From contig JAILWY010000010.1 in the NCBI GenBank assembly GCA_022113835.1, forward strand, positions 459,501 to 523,500: a stretch of 64,000 nucleotides of DNA, in the 5' to 3' direction. Shown here piece after piece: positions 50,301-63,060 of the stretch. Both the position numbers and the translations under genes were made by a program. Numbering within the stretch: the stretch's first letter is position 1; each line of letters opens with the position of its first letter. This stretch comes from Atopsyche davidsoni. Taxonomy: Eukaryota; Arthropoda; Insecta; Trichoptera; Hydrobiosidae. The notes below the pieces were generated by a model, which did no database searches, was not told where the DNA came from, and was given only the letters and a program-made list of their open reading frames with translations.

Positions 50301-50672
50301 AATTTCCAAACGTGTAATACATCAAATCATATGTATTAAGTTTAAGAATCAACATTACAAAAGTACTTAACCCTTACAAACTCAGCATTCTGTGCTAATA
50401 ATGCTTTATAAATAATGTAAAAAAAAAACAATAATTATTAACTTTTGTAAAAAAAAAATAATGTTCATTATAAAAACCATCTAGTACACTTAAATATTTT
50501 GAAATACACGTTAATATTACGTGAGAAAACAAACCATAAATTTGTCATGTGTCATATTTTGTCAGTCAAAAACTGATCTATTTACATACTCGTCAAAACC
50601 AGTGATTGTTGTAAGGGTTTAAGTCAGTACAAGTTTATAGTCTCAGAGAAGCATATCACATTTTAAATGAGA
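47390..50672. other. Intergenic / 3' flank of IFT122, no gene supported
   Basis: AT-rich. Minus-strand ORF 48797-49039 (80 aa) is hydrophobic and without splice or family support. Part of the right end is IFT122 3'UTR; a candidate AATAAA on the minus strand lies at 50092-50087, about 580 nt after the stop, but other signals cannot be excluded. Confidence 0.45.
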
Positions 50673-53600
50673 TCATTCGGTAGAAGATTCGGGGTTGGGT
50701 GTCAAAATCGGGGATAATATCTCGTTGATGGCGTCTGAATCTTTCTCGGTAGAAGACCTGCAGAAGCCACACACCCGTTTGACAGTCATCTGCGGTTCCG
50801 AATCATCAATATAGAAAATCTGTAAAAGTAAATATGATTATATTACTTGGAAATTCACACATGATTGTAAATTCATATATAAATGTAAAAATAAAATCTA
50901 ATTACACTATGGCAAAATTTGCAAGAATAAATGTATATTTCTGGCATCAAGTTGCGGAAATACATATTATTAAGAGGAGCTAGTCTCTTCACTATTAGGA
51001 TTGTTGCAGGATCGAGCCCCTTCAGGTCCTTGGGAGATAGAACAACTTTTCCTTCCCTATCACCCTGTAAATTTAATTAAAAAAGAGTAAATAATCTCAT
51101 AAAGTAAAATGAAATGGACATAAACAGAACCTTCTAGCTTCAAAACTAAAGATATAGAAATTTTGCTTAAGCAGTTAGTTTGGCGCATCCTTAACCTTGA
51201 GAGGTTAAGACTTGACCTAGGTTAGCTCAGAGATGCGCAAGAACAAACAAAACTCATCTGCAAATTACAAATCACTTTATGCTGATATGAGTCACTTGGT
51301 TTCTTCTACTTAATTTGACTTGCTATTTATTGATGACGAGTGATATTTACATCACACAAAATGAGCCTCGAGTATGAAACAAGACAAAAATAATGACAGC
51401 TTTAATAACTGAAACATTGAGTGACATAATGTGTGCTTACCTCGAAATTTTTACTGTCGAATGGGTCTTCAATTTGATAGATGTCGATACCGACTACATT
51501 TTCTGAGTTCATAATTACATCTTTCATTACCACTGGAGTGGACTCGATGAGCTCAATACATTCATGATCAGTAATATATTCATACGTTTCAAACGCAACT
51601 AGTGGCAAGGTTTCTGAAACATTTGTTAGAATATATAAATTGTCAGGTATGCACAAGTTAGATGTGTAAGCAGGTTTTGCTGGCCATTCTTAATAAAATT
51701 ATATTAATTTCAGCGTTTGTTTTCATTTAAAATTGTATCAATAACACAAACAAGTGACTAAAGTTATCAATTCAATATCTTCCGTTCTGAAAACTTCAGT
51801 ATTTGGAAACTTAAGTTGATAAAAATGAACTGAATATGAAAGAACCAAACAATAGCTGAGCCAGCAGCAGAGCTTGGTGTCAGTGTCAACAATATGTAGT
51901 GATTGATGTCAAATCGGCCAAATAAGTATTTCAAGAACTGGAAAACTGTATTGGCCAAAAGAAATGCACCGACACACAATATAGAGATACTGAATCCAAT
52001 TGTTATCTGATTAAAAAATAGATCATTTGAAAACTGTTGCCACAATTCAGGCAAACCAGTGAAATACTAAAATTATAGGACCATGAAGCAATTCCTCCTG
52101 ATAGATTTACTAGATTTTAGTAGAACATTTTCAACAATAGTAAATCTACCACATTAAATATTTTAAAAATACATAATATAGTAAAATATAAAAAAACTAC
52201 TTACCAAAAGTCAGAATTGAAAAGTAAAATCTATGTTTGCAGAATTTACATTCAACTGCTAAAGGCGTAATATTCTTGGAGCATCGGTAACATAATGGAG
52301 TTATCTCATAGCCATCCATATATCCACCAGTCCAGGACAACAGTTTCATCACCTCCAAGTTTTCCTGAAACATTAAATAAACTATATGTGGTGGGTGGAA
52401 CGTACAGCATTCCATCCAGTGAATAAAAAAAATACTAAGATTCTTTCACTGAAGCAAAAACACATAATTCACTTATGCATTGAACCTAAAAAAAAAATAT
52501 TCTAAGAAATGCTTTGGCATTTTCTATAGAATTTGTTGGTAGAATAGAATGGTTGTATCGCTAGTCACTGTGAAATTATTGAAATGCAATACCTGGAGCT
52601 TGGTAGGAATTTTCAAGTATTGGAGTCGGTCAAGCATCTGCCGAGCCAACTTATTACCTCCCAGAGTTCTCCCTTGCTTGGCCAGGCACAAGTATACGCA
52701 GCTGGTCGCGGGTCAAGGAAACATTGCAACAGTCACCATTTCAGGCACCCAAAGTACAATATTCATAGAATTACAGAAATAAATTCAATTGGACAAAATT
52801 AAAAAATCAGTGAAAAAAAAAGACTGAATACTTGCAGATTCAAAATTTAAAATTTCTTTACTCATATTAGATTTGAATGGGGATTTTAAACAATATATAG
52901 AAAAGGATACAACAATGAAATTCCCTTTGGTGGCACACTGTCAAGGTCTTCTATTGTTGAAAGTACTAACTTAGCAGCATTGAAAAGAGTTTCGGGCTGT
53001 GATACTGAAAAAGGCTCGTGAATGGATTGATGCACATAATCATATGCAAAGTATGTAACAGCCAATGCGTGATGTTCATAGTATTTCTGACACCAAACGC
53101 TTAATGGGCTGAAAACAAAATTAATGTGTTAATGTCTGTAAGTGAATACTTAGTCTTATTGTTTCTTTCATATGAAGATGCATTTTATTAAGTACTTACT
53201 TTTTATTTGCCATTTCAAGGCACTGCGATGCCAGCAGCCAGTAAAGGTAAGATGCATCTTTAAAGCGCTCTTCAAGGGTTGAATTCTTTATAAGGACTTC
53301 CAGCACATTGATGGATAATTGTGTCTCTCCGCCCATATAATAAGCTAAAATAAAAAATATTTTAAGAAAAAAATCATATTAACGCGAATTCTCAAGATGA
53401 GATTTCACATTCTGTTTCACAACTTCACTGACTATTTCCTTTCACGTTTAATGATCTTTCGCTTTTCAAAAAGACAAAATAGACGTATTCGTTCAGCAAT
53501 TGATACAAGAAACAAAATAATATAAAACAAGGTAAAGTAGATTGGTATATTTTACCTTTTTGAGCTTCAATAAAATGGTTATCTTTAGCCATTAAATGAG

Positions 53601-56600
53601 CGTAGGGAAGAAATACTTCCCGTTTGAATTGGGGGTATAGCTTAGCTAAGTAAAAAGCTCGTCTCCAATTTCCTGACTTTACGGTCATGAGGATCACGGC
53701 TTGTTGATCTCCAAGTCGTTGGTACACCTCTGCAGCCGCTTCCAAGTGTCCGGAGGAATGGAGAGCTTCGGCCACAGCCTTCAATGCGTCTGTTGAACCT
53801 TTGTCTATGTTTCGACCAGTCTCCATCAACCTGAAAGACAATATTATAGTCACAATAACCATAGGAGTATTATCAATATCAAATAACAAGTTCACTAGCA
53901 ACATACATATCAACCCAGCCATTCTCCGCCATAATTTCAGTTGCTCGCTTTATATCCCCAGCAGCTAAGAACATTTCGGCAGCAGCATGAGGCTCGTTGA
54001 TATGTTTAGCCCATTCGGCCTTCTTAACGACAAGCTCCACACTATCTCCAGAACCCAAGTACTCCTATAAACAGAGTGATGCAAAAACAATAAACCACTG
54101 TTAGTGTAAACAATTGTCGTTTTTTGAATAATCACAGGATTATGAATCGAATCAATCAAATAATAGGAGGAAATCGTTACAATACATTTATATAGTAAAC
54201 AATAAAAAAAAACAAGATATATGTCACCTGGGCCTTGTGGAAGACTCGCAAGTCGGAGTACATGGAAAGAGCATACTCATCTTGAGAGTTGGCCCGGTAG
54301 ATCCTTGCAGCATCTGCAAATTTTCCTCTATATGCTAAAACCTCCGCCACAGCCAATGATGGTGGCTTCTCACTGCGAAGTTTTTCCTGTAAAAATCAAT
54401 ATATTTGTATTATTACTGTAGAAAATTATACACCAGTGTTGTGCAATATCTGCTTTGAAGTGTGTGGGCTAACTTGAATTTAATAAAAGTGAATCTGCTC
54501 AACTTCGCTTGCAGATGTAATTACAATAAAATTAAGATATATTTAAGACATTCTGCTTCCGCCTTGTTTTTTTGTAAAACCTTAGTTTGTCAACATATAT
54601 ATGATATATGAACATTATAAAATACTTGACTAGTCAGAATTGATCGTTGAGTTCAAAAAACTTTTCGAAAAATAATAAAATCAATATTGAGAACAAAAGT
54701 TTATTTTGTCAAAGTGGAATCAAAACATAACAGAAGCAGATACTACAATAGTTGTGCAGATAAGTGTTCAATCTGCATATGTTGGGGTAAGGTAAAGTTA
54801 TTTACTAAAATAAAATATTATAGAATTCGCAGCCAATAACTAGTCATTATCAGATCCCAACTAATCATTGGACAAAATCTAATAAATGTCAACTTTCAAA
54901 GGCAATCGCATGTGGTCCTCTGCTACGCTCGTGGACTTGCTGCTAAGTCTAGTATAAAAACAAAACATTTGCTGTAAAATAGTAAGCATTGTTGTTTTTT
55001 AAAGACCTTAATACTAAAGTCTTTGATGTCCATAAAAAGTTAAAAAAAAAAATCTGTCGCCTTCTTTACCATTAGAGACTACTAGATACTAGAGACAGGC
55101 TGTGCAAGTATTTTTAAGGCTTTAAGAAAGTTGTATTACACACAAATATAAATTGATTTCAAACAATCTCACTATTTAAAAATAAATGTCTACAGAAATT
55201 CAATTCCCAGCATAGATTTGTAAAAAAATGTTACATTTTTTTAAGCCTACATGCAACATTAGTTAAAAGTGATGAAAATCCTTGGTAGCATTTTTATCAG
55301 ATATTCAGTAATCGCTTGCGCAACCTTAGTAAACACTAGAGACTAGTTCTGCTTCTAGCGGGTGTTATACTATTAAAAACAAATTTGAAGATGTGCATTT
55401 TCTATTTTGGCTGTCTGAATTTTCTGCAGAATTTATAAATCAATTTATTGCAAGTAAACGGATAAAATATTTATTGTATGAACAACTACTCTTTCATGCT
55501 ACTCTGGATGGGTCCGCAAAGCGCAAAATGAACAACTAACGTGGAACCCTCAGATCACGCCTTATCTGATATGGGCGTGATGTGTGGATTGAAAAGAATC
55601 ACTTCATTGCACCAAAGATTTGCGTGAATTGAAGCAGTAATTTAAGAGACGATTGAATTGGACCAGGAGCGAAGACCTCACTATATCTTTTCCCATTTCA
55701 AATACAACAATCTTTTGCACTTGTGTAGGATGATGATAGGAAGATGGTCGGATCAAACGTGAAATATGCTATTTTTAATCACTAAATGTGATCTCTATCT
55801 TTTATAATCAAGGAGCAGCAGCCAGATGATACAAATCTTAATTCACCAATAAAATATAACCAAGTATTCAACACAATACGCAAAGTGAATACAAGAATAT
55901 TTTAAAACAATGCCTCTAGTTAGGTAAATGAAATGATTGAGTATTCTGGCTGGTGCATTACTTATTATGATAAACTTCCATTTTTAGAAAACAAATTAAG
56001 AGTTATTGAAAATAACCTCAATCGTGTCAATTAAAAACAAATACGACATATTCTCGCTTCTCTGAAAGGCTTTCCTAGCCACATCCGTCGAAAGCTCCAG
56101 CAGAGCAGCGTGGCCCAGGGTCTCCCACTCTGCAGAGGTTATGCCCAAGCACGCTATGTTATACGCCTCTCTGAAACCCAAATTGGTTTTTATTAAAATC
56201 AATAGTTGAATGAAAACACTCAAATTGGATTTCAAAACAAACTAGAACATATAAGGGAAGAAATAAAAGAAAAACTACAAATTACCTAAACATTTTGTTA
56301 TCAATGTATTGCTGCATGGCATGTGACAATGGAATGTTGATGGTCTGCATGGCGTTAGCCTGGAGACAAAATATTTTTCCTCCTTGGAAACCAACTACTG
56401 ATCCGAGTAACGGTTGAGATGATGCTGGAAACGTTCCTGCCTTTATAGTGAGCATGCCTCCTCCTGACAAGCTAAGCAATTCCTCACAAGAGATGTGCCA
56501 AGCTACGGATGAGATGTTTTCCTCCTGAAACATATTGCAGTGTAGGGCATATTATCAGGCACCCTGACATCTAATTGTCAAGAAAAGACAAAAAGACTAA

Positions 56601-59600
56601 TTGACTCAACTGACCGTAAACATTAGTTGGCCTGCAGGAATGGAGTAAACTCTGCATATGGAATTTTCATCCACAACTGCTATCATAGACGAAGCTGCAC
56701 TTAGGTCAAAACACCTGACAGCTACTGGTGTTTTAATGAAAAATTCTGGAGTAGAAACATTCATTTCAACCTTCCATATCTACAACAAAAAAAAGAACTT
56801 TTTAAAACTGCATAATTTACTACAAGTTCCAACAAAGTAACTTTTATACAGTCTTTATTTTGAATCATACACTTTGAAAAGGTTCACGTTCTAGAATTCA
56901 CTTCCCATTTAATCAGTACATCATCAATAGCAATCAGTTGCAATAAAGCACATTTGTATTATTTTTTTGCTTATTCTCATTGTAATGACAGCCATCTACT
57001 ATAATAATAGCCATTGTGTGTTTATTTGTATGTTTGTATGTATGTTTCATTTTTCCGTTCTGTATAGAATATCTTAAAAGATACAACGCTGATTTTTTGC
57101 ACATAAGTTAAGTAAATTTTTCCGCAGCTATGTGCCGAATTTCAAGACGATAGGATAATATTTTCATTCATAAACTTTAAAATATGCTTTAGCTAAACTT
57201 TAATTATATAATTCACTTCTTCGCCGCGAGATGTCGTTAACCGCGAGAATTTAGACGCATCGTTCATCAAATTCGTCATTTTGTGACGGGCTACATTACT
57301 AGTAATTAAATAATAACATAAAGTAAAAAGTACCTGTCCATTGGAGAGGCCGAGTAACAACACCTCCTTGTTGCTAATTGGAGATACTTTAACGTATCTA
57401 ATGGATGCAGGCACTTTCCACTTGGGTAAGCCTTTACCGCCAATGACAGTTAGTCTTGCCTCTTGACATAGCAACAGCGAGTCATTTGTAGCAACCAAAA
57501 GCGAGCATTCATCAGTCTGTGGAATCTTCTCTTTCACTTTATATTGCATATTATCAGACTCGTCCAACTCATAAACGACAACTCTCTCTGGCAGTTGAAC
57601 CTTTGCAAAATAAAATATATCAAAAATATATTTACCGCGGATACTATATAAAATATGCTAATGTAATAATGTTACATGTAAAAAATAAAATTCATAACAT
57701 AAATGCATCACCTGATAAAATAAGTCAATGAGATGCTACATGTACACACTCAAGGATACAAGCCATGGCCTGGCCAGAGATAGCCATACAGAACTGTCAG
57801 CTGAAGACACAAATTGGCCAATTATTAATATCCAGCCAGGCTATGACTAAATCCAAGAAGATATCTTGTATTTCAAGAATACATTACATGGGTAAAGATT
57901 TCACAAAGATTTACTTACAGCGAGGCGATTTTTGTAGATAGCAATTTTAAGAACTCTGTCGTGGCACTTAATTCTAACTTTGGATCCCGAAGTCAAATTC
58001 TGTATGAACACATCAGTCATGTTTTGCCTAAAAGCATAGCGGTCCCGGTATAACCCATGTACAGTGTTGAAAACAAATTGATGGGACCACAGGGACCCAT
58101 CTGCACAGCCGAGAGCCTGAAATTATTAATAAAAAATAAAATATATCAAGGGGAATTTTCAGTATAAATTTATGAAGATAAAATATACTTCAGATTTAGC
58201 TGTTTTGTATTAGTATGGAACCTACCACTGTGTTGTTTACTGAAGCTTGGATACACCATATCCAAGTATTCTTCATCTGAATAATGGGTACTCCTTCAGA
58301 AGTCATCAAGAGCCAGCCTCCAACCCCCGATGCCAATATTAATTCTCCGAATGGACGTAGGCACACGGCCTTAATCCCTAAAAATAAGGATAGGAACATT
58401 TGCAGCCGTACACTCATAATTTCATTGCATAATAAAACCAAAAAGAAATCATATTCAATATCAATTCAAGCTTATTTGTTTCCAACCAGATGATTTAAAC
58501 ATAGATTTTAGTTTAAATATAAAACATTTGATATATATCTATATCTTGGATATATTCATGAATTTTTACGAATTTATGAAAAGGGCATCAATCCATAAGT
58601 AAACAAATGCTAAAGTTTTTGATAACAATAAAAACACTTAGTGGCCATCACTAATATAATTTTGAAACCAAGAGACAAATAGTAAAAAAAATTCACAAAC
58701 TTCAGAAACATAAAATGATATAGGGTGTTGAACTTACCAATTGAACGAGGACGCAGAATTTCTTCTCCAGTATTATTAAAAAAAGATATCGACTCCATTG
58801 TCCAGTCAGAAACAATAATACTTTTTTCTGTCCAGAGAATGGCCCACACCACGTTCCCATTCAGATTGATTTTCAATGTTTCTTCGCCAGCCTTAGGAAA
58901 TAATAAAACAATCAGTTGGTGTTTTTAGAAAGATATCTTGATTTTTCATAAAAATGAACTACGAACTATTAATTACCTTATTTCTGACTGAAATATGAGT
59001 ATTCTGGATGACCAAAGCCAACAGCTGGCCATCCACAGACCACGAGCATGCCAATATGCCCCCAGAACTTCCCACTTTATACTTTTGAACGGCTCTAACG
59101 TCATTTGACCAGAATGCAAAGTCTGTTGCGCCACAAGACACAAGTTGATGCGTAACTGGATTAAATGAGAGACACTGGATCCCTTCATTGTGCCTGCAAA
59201 CGGTAAAAAATTTATATGGCAATCAAAACAGGTAACGTTTGAATAAAGTTTATTCAGCAGAATGTAAATCAACCTTCATTACAATTCTATAATTGCAAAT
59301 TTTTTTATTCAAAACTTGATAATTTTGATTAGCTTTTTTAACTGCATCACTTGCTAGCAAAAAAAAATATCCAAATCTAATATATATATATATATTTTTA
59401 ACCTACCAAATTTTCACATGCATTTATCATCATTCTTCTTGATACTTTGAAAAGGTATTTCAATTACAAACAAAAAAATAGATTTCTACCAGAAAGCCTT
59501 GCCTGGTAATATCATCTCATGTATCAGCAGGAATTTAATTCTAAATATGTGCTTTTTAAATAAACAAAAGCTTTATTATCTATGTATTTATGAGGTTCTT

Positions 59601-60985
59601 TTGCAAGAACTTCGAGTTCATTTAGCATCTCACTTTGGGTATCCAGTAAGCATCACACTTTGGGTGTTCAGTAAACATCGCACACAGGTAGAAGTACTTT
59701 AGAAGCATATAGAAATGCATACCAGAACAAGCAGATGATTTCAAACTTTAGAACAAAATCATACCTCATTAACAACGACCCTGCTGAGACTAGCCAGCTC
59801 AACAAGATAATCTATTTAGGTTAAATTTAAAAGCAAATTGTGGACAAATAAACAAATTAAATGAGACATTAAAAAAGAGACAGGCGCTGGTCAATAGAGA
59901 GCAAATTGTACCGTGTCATGAAGTATCATACAATCGTCACATACCACTTGGGTGACTCTTTAGAAAATTGCAAGGCTTAGATAGAAAATTCTGTTATACC
60001 CACCATACTATCCAGACCTGACAGTATTCGATTATCATGTTTCTTACTGGAGATCAAATTTTTTAAGGAATTACAACCGATTGATTTACAACCTATTTAA
60101 ATGTAATTAAGAAATTAAGCTTACTCACGTGTACTTCAGTACCCCTTCGAAATTATTGTTCCATATAACTACAGTCTTATCCGAACCACCCGTAGCAATT
60201 TTTTTACCATCATTGGAATAAGCCACATGATAAACTTTCTCTCGGTGTCCTTTCAAAATTCGAATCACAGCACCATCCGCAGGGTCATACACCATGACCT
60301 GGTAGCCCGCTGCTACTATTAACTGAGTTCCGTCTGGACTATAGCACAGACTGTTTACACTGAAAATTTTCAGATAATTGATAAACAACAAACCTGATTA
60401 TACATGTGGCATTATAATTTTGAGAGTTTGTATTGCATTTCAAATATACCTATTACCAAAAAATGCAGTATAAATAAAATCGTAAAACTTTTAGTCGTGC
60501 TTAGTGCGTGCCTTGATAAACATAATCGCGGATAGTAAAATTGCATCATTTTTTTTATTTCATAGATGTTTTGGAAATATGTAAATAAGAATTGGTAAAA
60601 CAGTTCCTGGTAAATATAATGAGTTCGAACAATATCACCATAAAATAAGGATGAAGATACTGCTTTGGAAATAATATTTACAAGTCGATAAAAAGGCGCA
60701 AATATCGTAACGACAATATTCAACGATATTGGCGGCCATTGTGTCAGGTTTCGCAGTTCCCAAACAAACAAGGATAACAAAAACCCAGAGTGTCCGCGTG
60801 AAATTAACAAAAGAAGAACAGGAACCAAAATATGTATTATCCTAACTACAAGTGAACGCACTTTCTAAGCATGACAATATCAATTATTGGTTATTATTAG
60901 TAAAACAAAAATTGTCAACTTACCAAGACGGTTCGTCCCGGTCTGGCTCCTGAATTTTGTTTACCCACATGGGTATCGCCCGCAT
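50673..60985 (-). CDS. IFT122: Intraflagellar transport protein 122 homologue (IFT-A subunit), complete CDS in 20 exons
   Basis: Exons, 5' to 3': 60985-60924, 60359-60129, 59193-58977, 58891-58738, 58377-58226, 58116-57919, 57600-57334, 56779-56615, 56524-56286, 56170-56017, 54386-54228, 54064-53907, 53830-53556, 53344-53200, 53108-52911, 52701-52593, 52364-52205, 51613-51441, 51064-50906, 50819-50673. All junctions are GT-AG and in phase; 3522 bp give 1173 residues, close to vertebrate IFT122. The start MRAIPMWVNKIQ matches the family N terminus. WD40 repeats fill residues about 20-540 (CVNSLCYSPDGTQL, GHREKVYHVAYSNDGKKIAT). A helical TPR-like solenoid follows to about 960. Zinc-binding pairs are CYRC 986-989, CKFC 1000-1003, CKFC 1120-1123 and CGFC 1142-1145. 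Known role: IFT-A complex, retrograde ciliary transport and entry of membrane receptors; Drosophila homologue is Oseg1. In insects it acts in ciliated sensory neurons. The exon 15 donor (GTATCC) and exon 16 acceptor (CGACCAG) are the least certain junctions. Confidence 0.96.
54387..56016 (-). other. Largest IFT122 intron (1.6 kb)
   Basis: Between coding exons 10 and 11. AT-rich, no ORF or mobile element that I can name. The human protein aligns across this junction without missing residues, so no exon seems to be hidden here. Confidence 0.7.
59830..60110 (+). pseudogene. Degenerate mariner transposase relic inside an IFT122 intron
   Basis: Plus-strand pieces in shifted frames read NETLKKRQALVNREQIV, then a block in place of the usual DNARPHTS region, then YPPYYPDLTVFDYHVSYW, equivalent to the HPPYSPDLAPSDYHLF block of mariner transposases. 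Many shifts and stops. It is antisense to IFT122, in the intron between coding exons 2 and 3 (59194-60128). Confidence 0.6.
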
Positions 60986-61023
60986 TGTGAATTTGTCAAA
61001 TTTCCAGTACTCAAATGGTGAAT
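60986..61023 (-). other. IFT122: IFT122 5'UTR part of first coding exon
   Basis: A TTTATTTACAG acceptor lies just right of 61023, so the exon carrying the start codon probably begins here with 38 nt of UTR and is preceded by a non-coding exon. Confidence 0.5.
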
Positions 61024-61268
61024 CTGTAAATAAAAACCACATTTAAAGTTGAAAAACTACGAATTACTTCGATAAAAGCTTAAATGTGGTGCCTATGCCG
61101 GTAGGTCCCTATGCAGTTGGGAACCCAGGTAAACATACCATCAAAAGAAAATAACAAACATTTAACACAAGGCAAGAAGTAAAAAAACTAATCGTCAACA
61201 ATAAATATATTCTAATATAACATATAATTAATCAAATTTACACAAAATAATCGTAGCTATTGCATTAC

Positions 61269-61350
61269 CTGCGCCAAAGGAAAACGACGCCGCGCGAGCC
61301 TGACGCTGCACATTCAAACGGCCCAACGATCGCCCAACGAATTCCTCAAC
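61269..61350 (-). other. IFT122: Probable non-coding first exon of IFT122
   Basis: Minus strand: a GC-richer stretch ends TTTGGCGCAG before a GTAATG donor at 61268-61263; it pairs sensibly with the acceptor at 61024. The 5' limit (transcription start) is not defined; 61350 is a guess. Confidence 0.45.
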
Positions 61351-61351
61351 C

Positions 61352-62580
61352 GAATGAGTACCTAGTGATGTACCCCGCGGAGTTTTTGATACTATTTCGT
61401 GTAAAGTATAGACAATATTTTAAAAAATACATATTAATTCCATTTGACCGCAGAGTACCAAAAAAGTTTTTTAATATTTATAATATTTTGTTTTTTTTAA
61501 ATATTTTTTAAGTAAAATTTTTATTAATATTTGTTAATTATTTACGGGTTTAATAATTCTATTTAGTTATCTTCGTGTCGTTATTACAATAGTAATGAAA
61601 TACATCTATGTTGTTTCGTATGGCTTCAAGAGTAGATGAATCTTGATGGACGGAAATGTAGAGTTTTATTCGACATAGTATAATTGATTTTTCAGTAATG
61701 CAGACATCACTACGTGGATACTTGTGCTTATTAGTGCATGCGCTAATGCCGCAGTGTTGTTGGAAACCTTCAATATTTACAGTTTAAGGCTGCCAATGGC
61801 AACCGGTACCACCAAGTTAATGGAGACAACAAGGTTTGTTTTTTCGCAGGTCATCCCATGAAATATATCAAATTAGAGAGTTGACAATTTTATGCTTCTT
61901 TTACGAACTTTACTAGCTTACAGTCTTCTGAAAATAATCTTGAACTAGTTTTATAACTGCGGAAAAACGCTAAAGTGGAAATATGATAAAGATTAAGAAT
62001 TTTTCGCGCGTAAAAATCTGAATAGACCATGAGCATTATCTTTACAATATTACTCTTTTCATCATCCCAAGAGCTTGATTTTAGATTTTAGTTTTTTACT
62101 TAAAACTGACTTGTTTATTCGACGTTAAGAAGATCACTTAGCTAAATCTCATTGATTTCTTTCAAGCAAAAAACCATTACCAGAAACTAGATTTTTGGAC
62201 AAAATTTAGTTTCAATATGTGTAACGTTTTAAATGTGTTTTTGTTAATCTTTTATTTTTTATCGTCGAACTGAAAAACAATTCAAACGTTGCAAATACTT
62301 TAATGTTTTATTTATGTAAACAGGGGATATGCAGGTAAAGGGGGTCACTTTTGTGGAAATTGAAATATAATCAAATCTATTGATTAATAATTTATTGATT
62401 TAGCCCTATTATAAACGTTATTTGTTTAACTAAAAATTGAAATCACCTTTAATCATGTTGGCATATTAATTTAAGAACTATAATGATTTAAAAAAAAAAC
62501 AAGTTTGATCACCATTACCCACATTGTTAGGCAATGGTGAACAGTGTGTGGGCAATGGTAGTCATCGTTAACTGCGAGGA
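61352..62580. other. Upstream flank of IFT122, no further gene supported
   Basis: AT-rich; holds the X-box entry and otherwise nothing recognisable. ORFs are short. Confidence 0.5.
61789..61803. promoter_or_regulatory. RFX X-box upstream of IFT122
   Basis: GCTGCCAATGGCAAC fits the X-box plan RYYNYY-N(1-3)-RRNRAC, with both half-sites close to the ideal GTTGCC/GGCAAC. RFX factors bind such sites in promoters of IFT genes in worms, flies and vertebrates. It is about 520 bp upstream of the presumed first exon donor and 800 bp upstream of the ATG. A second, imperfect half-site pair (GTTGTTGGAAAC) lies at 61756-61767. The distance is longer than usual, so the role is inferred. Confidence 0.5.
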
Positions 62581-62587
62581 GTTCCAC

Positions 62588-63060
62588 TCAATGCAATCTG
62601 CATGAGCTCAAAGCCCACCAGAAGTGCATCGAGACGCCCGAATTCACCGTATACGATACACCGGTCACCAGGTCTTTTGCATCATCGCCATTAGTACTCA
62701 CCTTCGAAGTATTATTCGATTCCTGCATAATTTCTTTCTTTACATTCTGAGGACCCACTTTCTGCGACTTGCCTTTCATAGCCTTAGCATTTTTTTTTGA
62801 TCACGGTGTTTTTGTCAAATCATTGCATGCTGCCTCTTTCTTTCTTGTCTTTTCTGAGGACATATGTTTTCTTAGGTATTTGGATGAAATATTGAATTCT
62901 TGGCTTGTCTTCAGATGTTGATTGAACCATGGACGTTACATAATATGGAGTTATGCTTCCTGCAAAACGGTTTTTCATGAAAAAGTCGCCTTCTGAGTGG
63001 TCCAAAAAAAGGACACCTTCAATGGCTGTAAGCGGTGAAAAGTATGGGGCGGTAGGGACA
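62588..63060 (-). pseudogene. Transposon-associated ORF relic of unknown family
   Basis: The minus-strand frame from about 63060 reads PYFSPLTAIEGVLFLDHSEG, then DFFMKNRFAGSITPYYVTSM and more up to GSMQ and a stop; after a one-base shift it continues NAKAMKGKSQKVGPQNVKKE and IMQES. The E-G-D-F ... YYV pattern is reminiscent of a C-terminal domain found beside insect transposase-like genes, but I cannot name the family. The frameshift and missing start point to a decayed copy. Confidence 0.35.

Noticed and set aside
51767..52054. Minus-strand ORF of 95 aa in an IFT122 intron; its upstream extension FTGLPELWQQF recalls the end of a CRIB motif and it is hydrophobic
   Set aside because: The rest of the CRIB motif is missing, the hydrophobic remainder fits no such protein, and the IFT122 reading frame is complete without it. 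Likely chance in AT-rich DNA.
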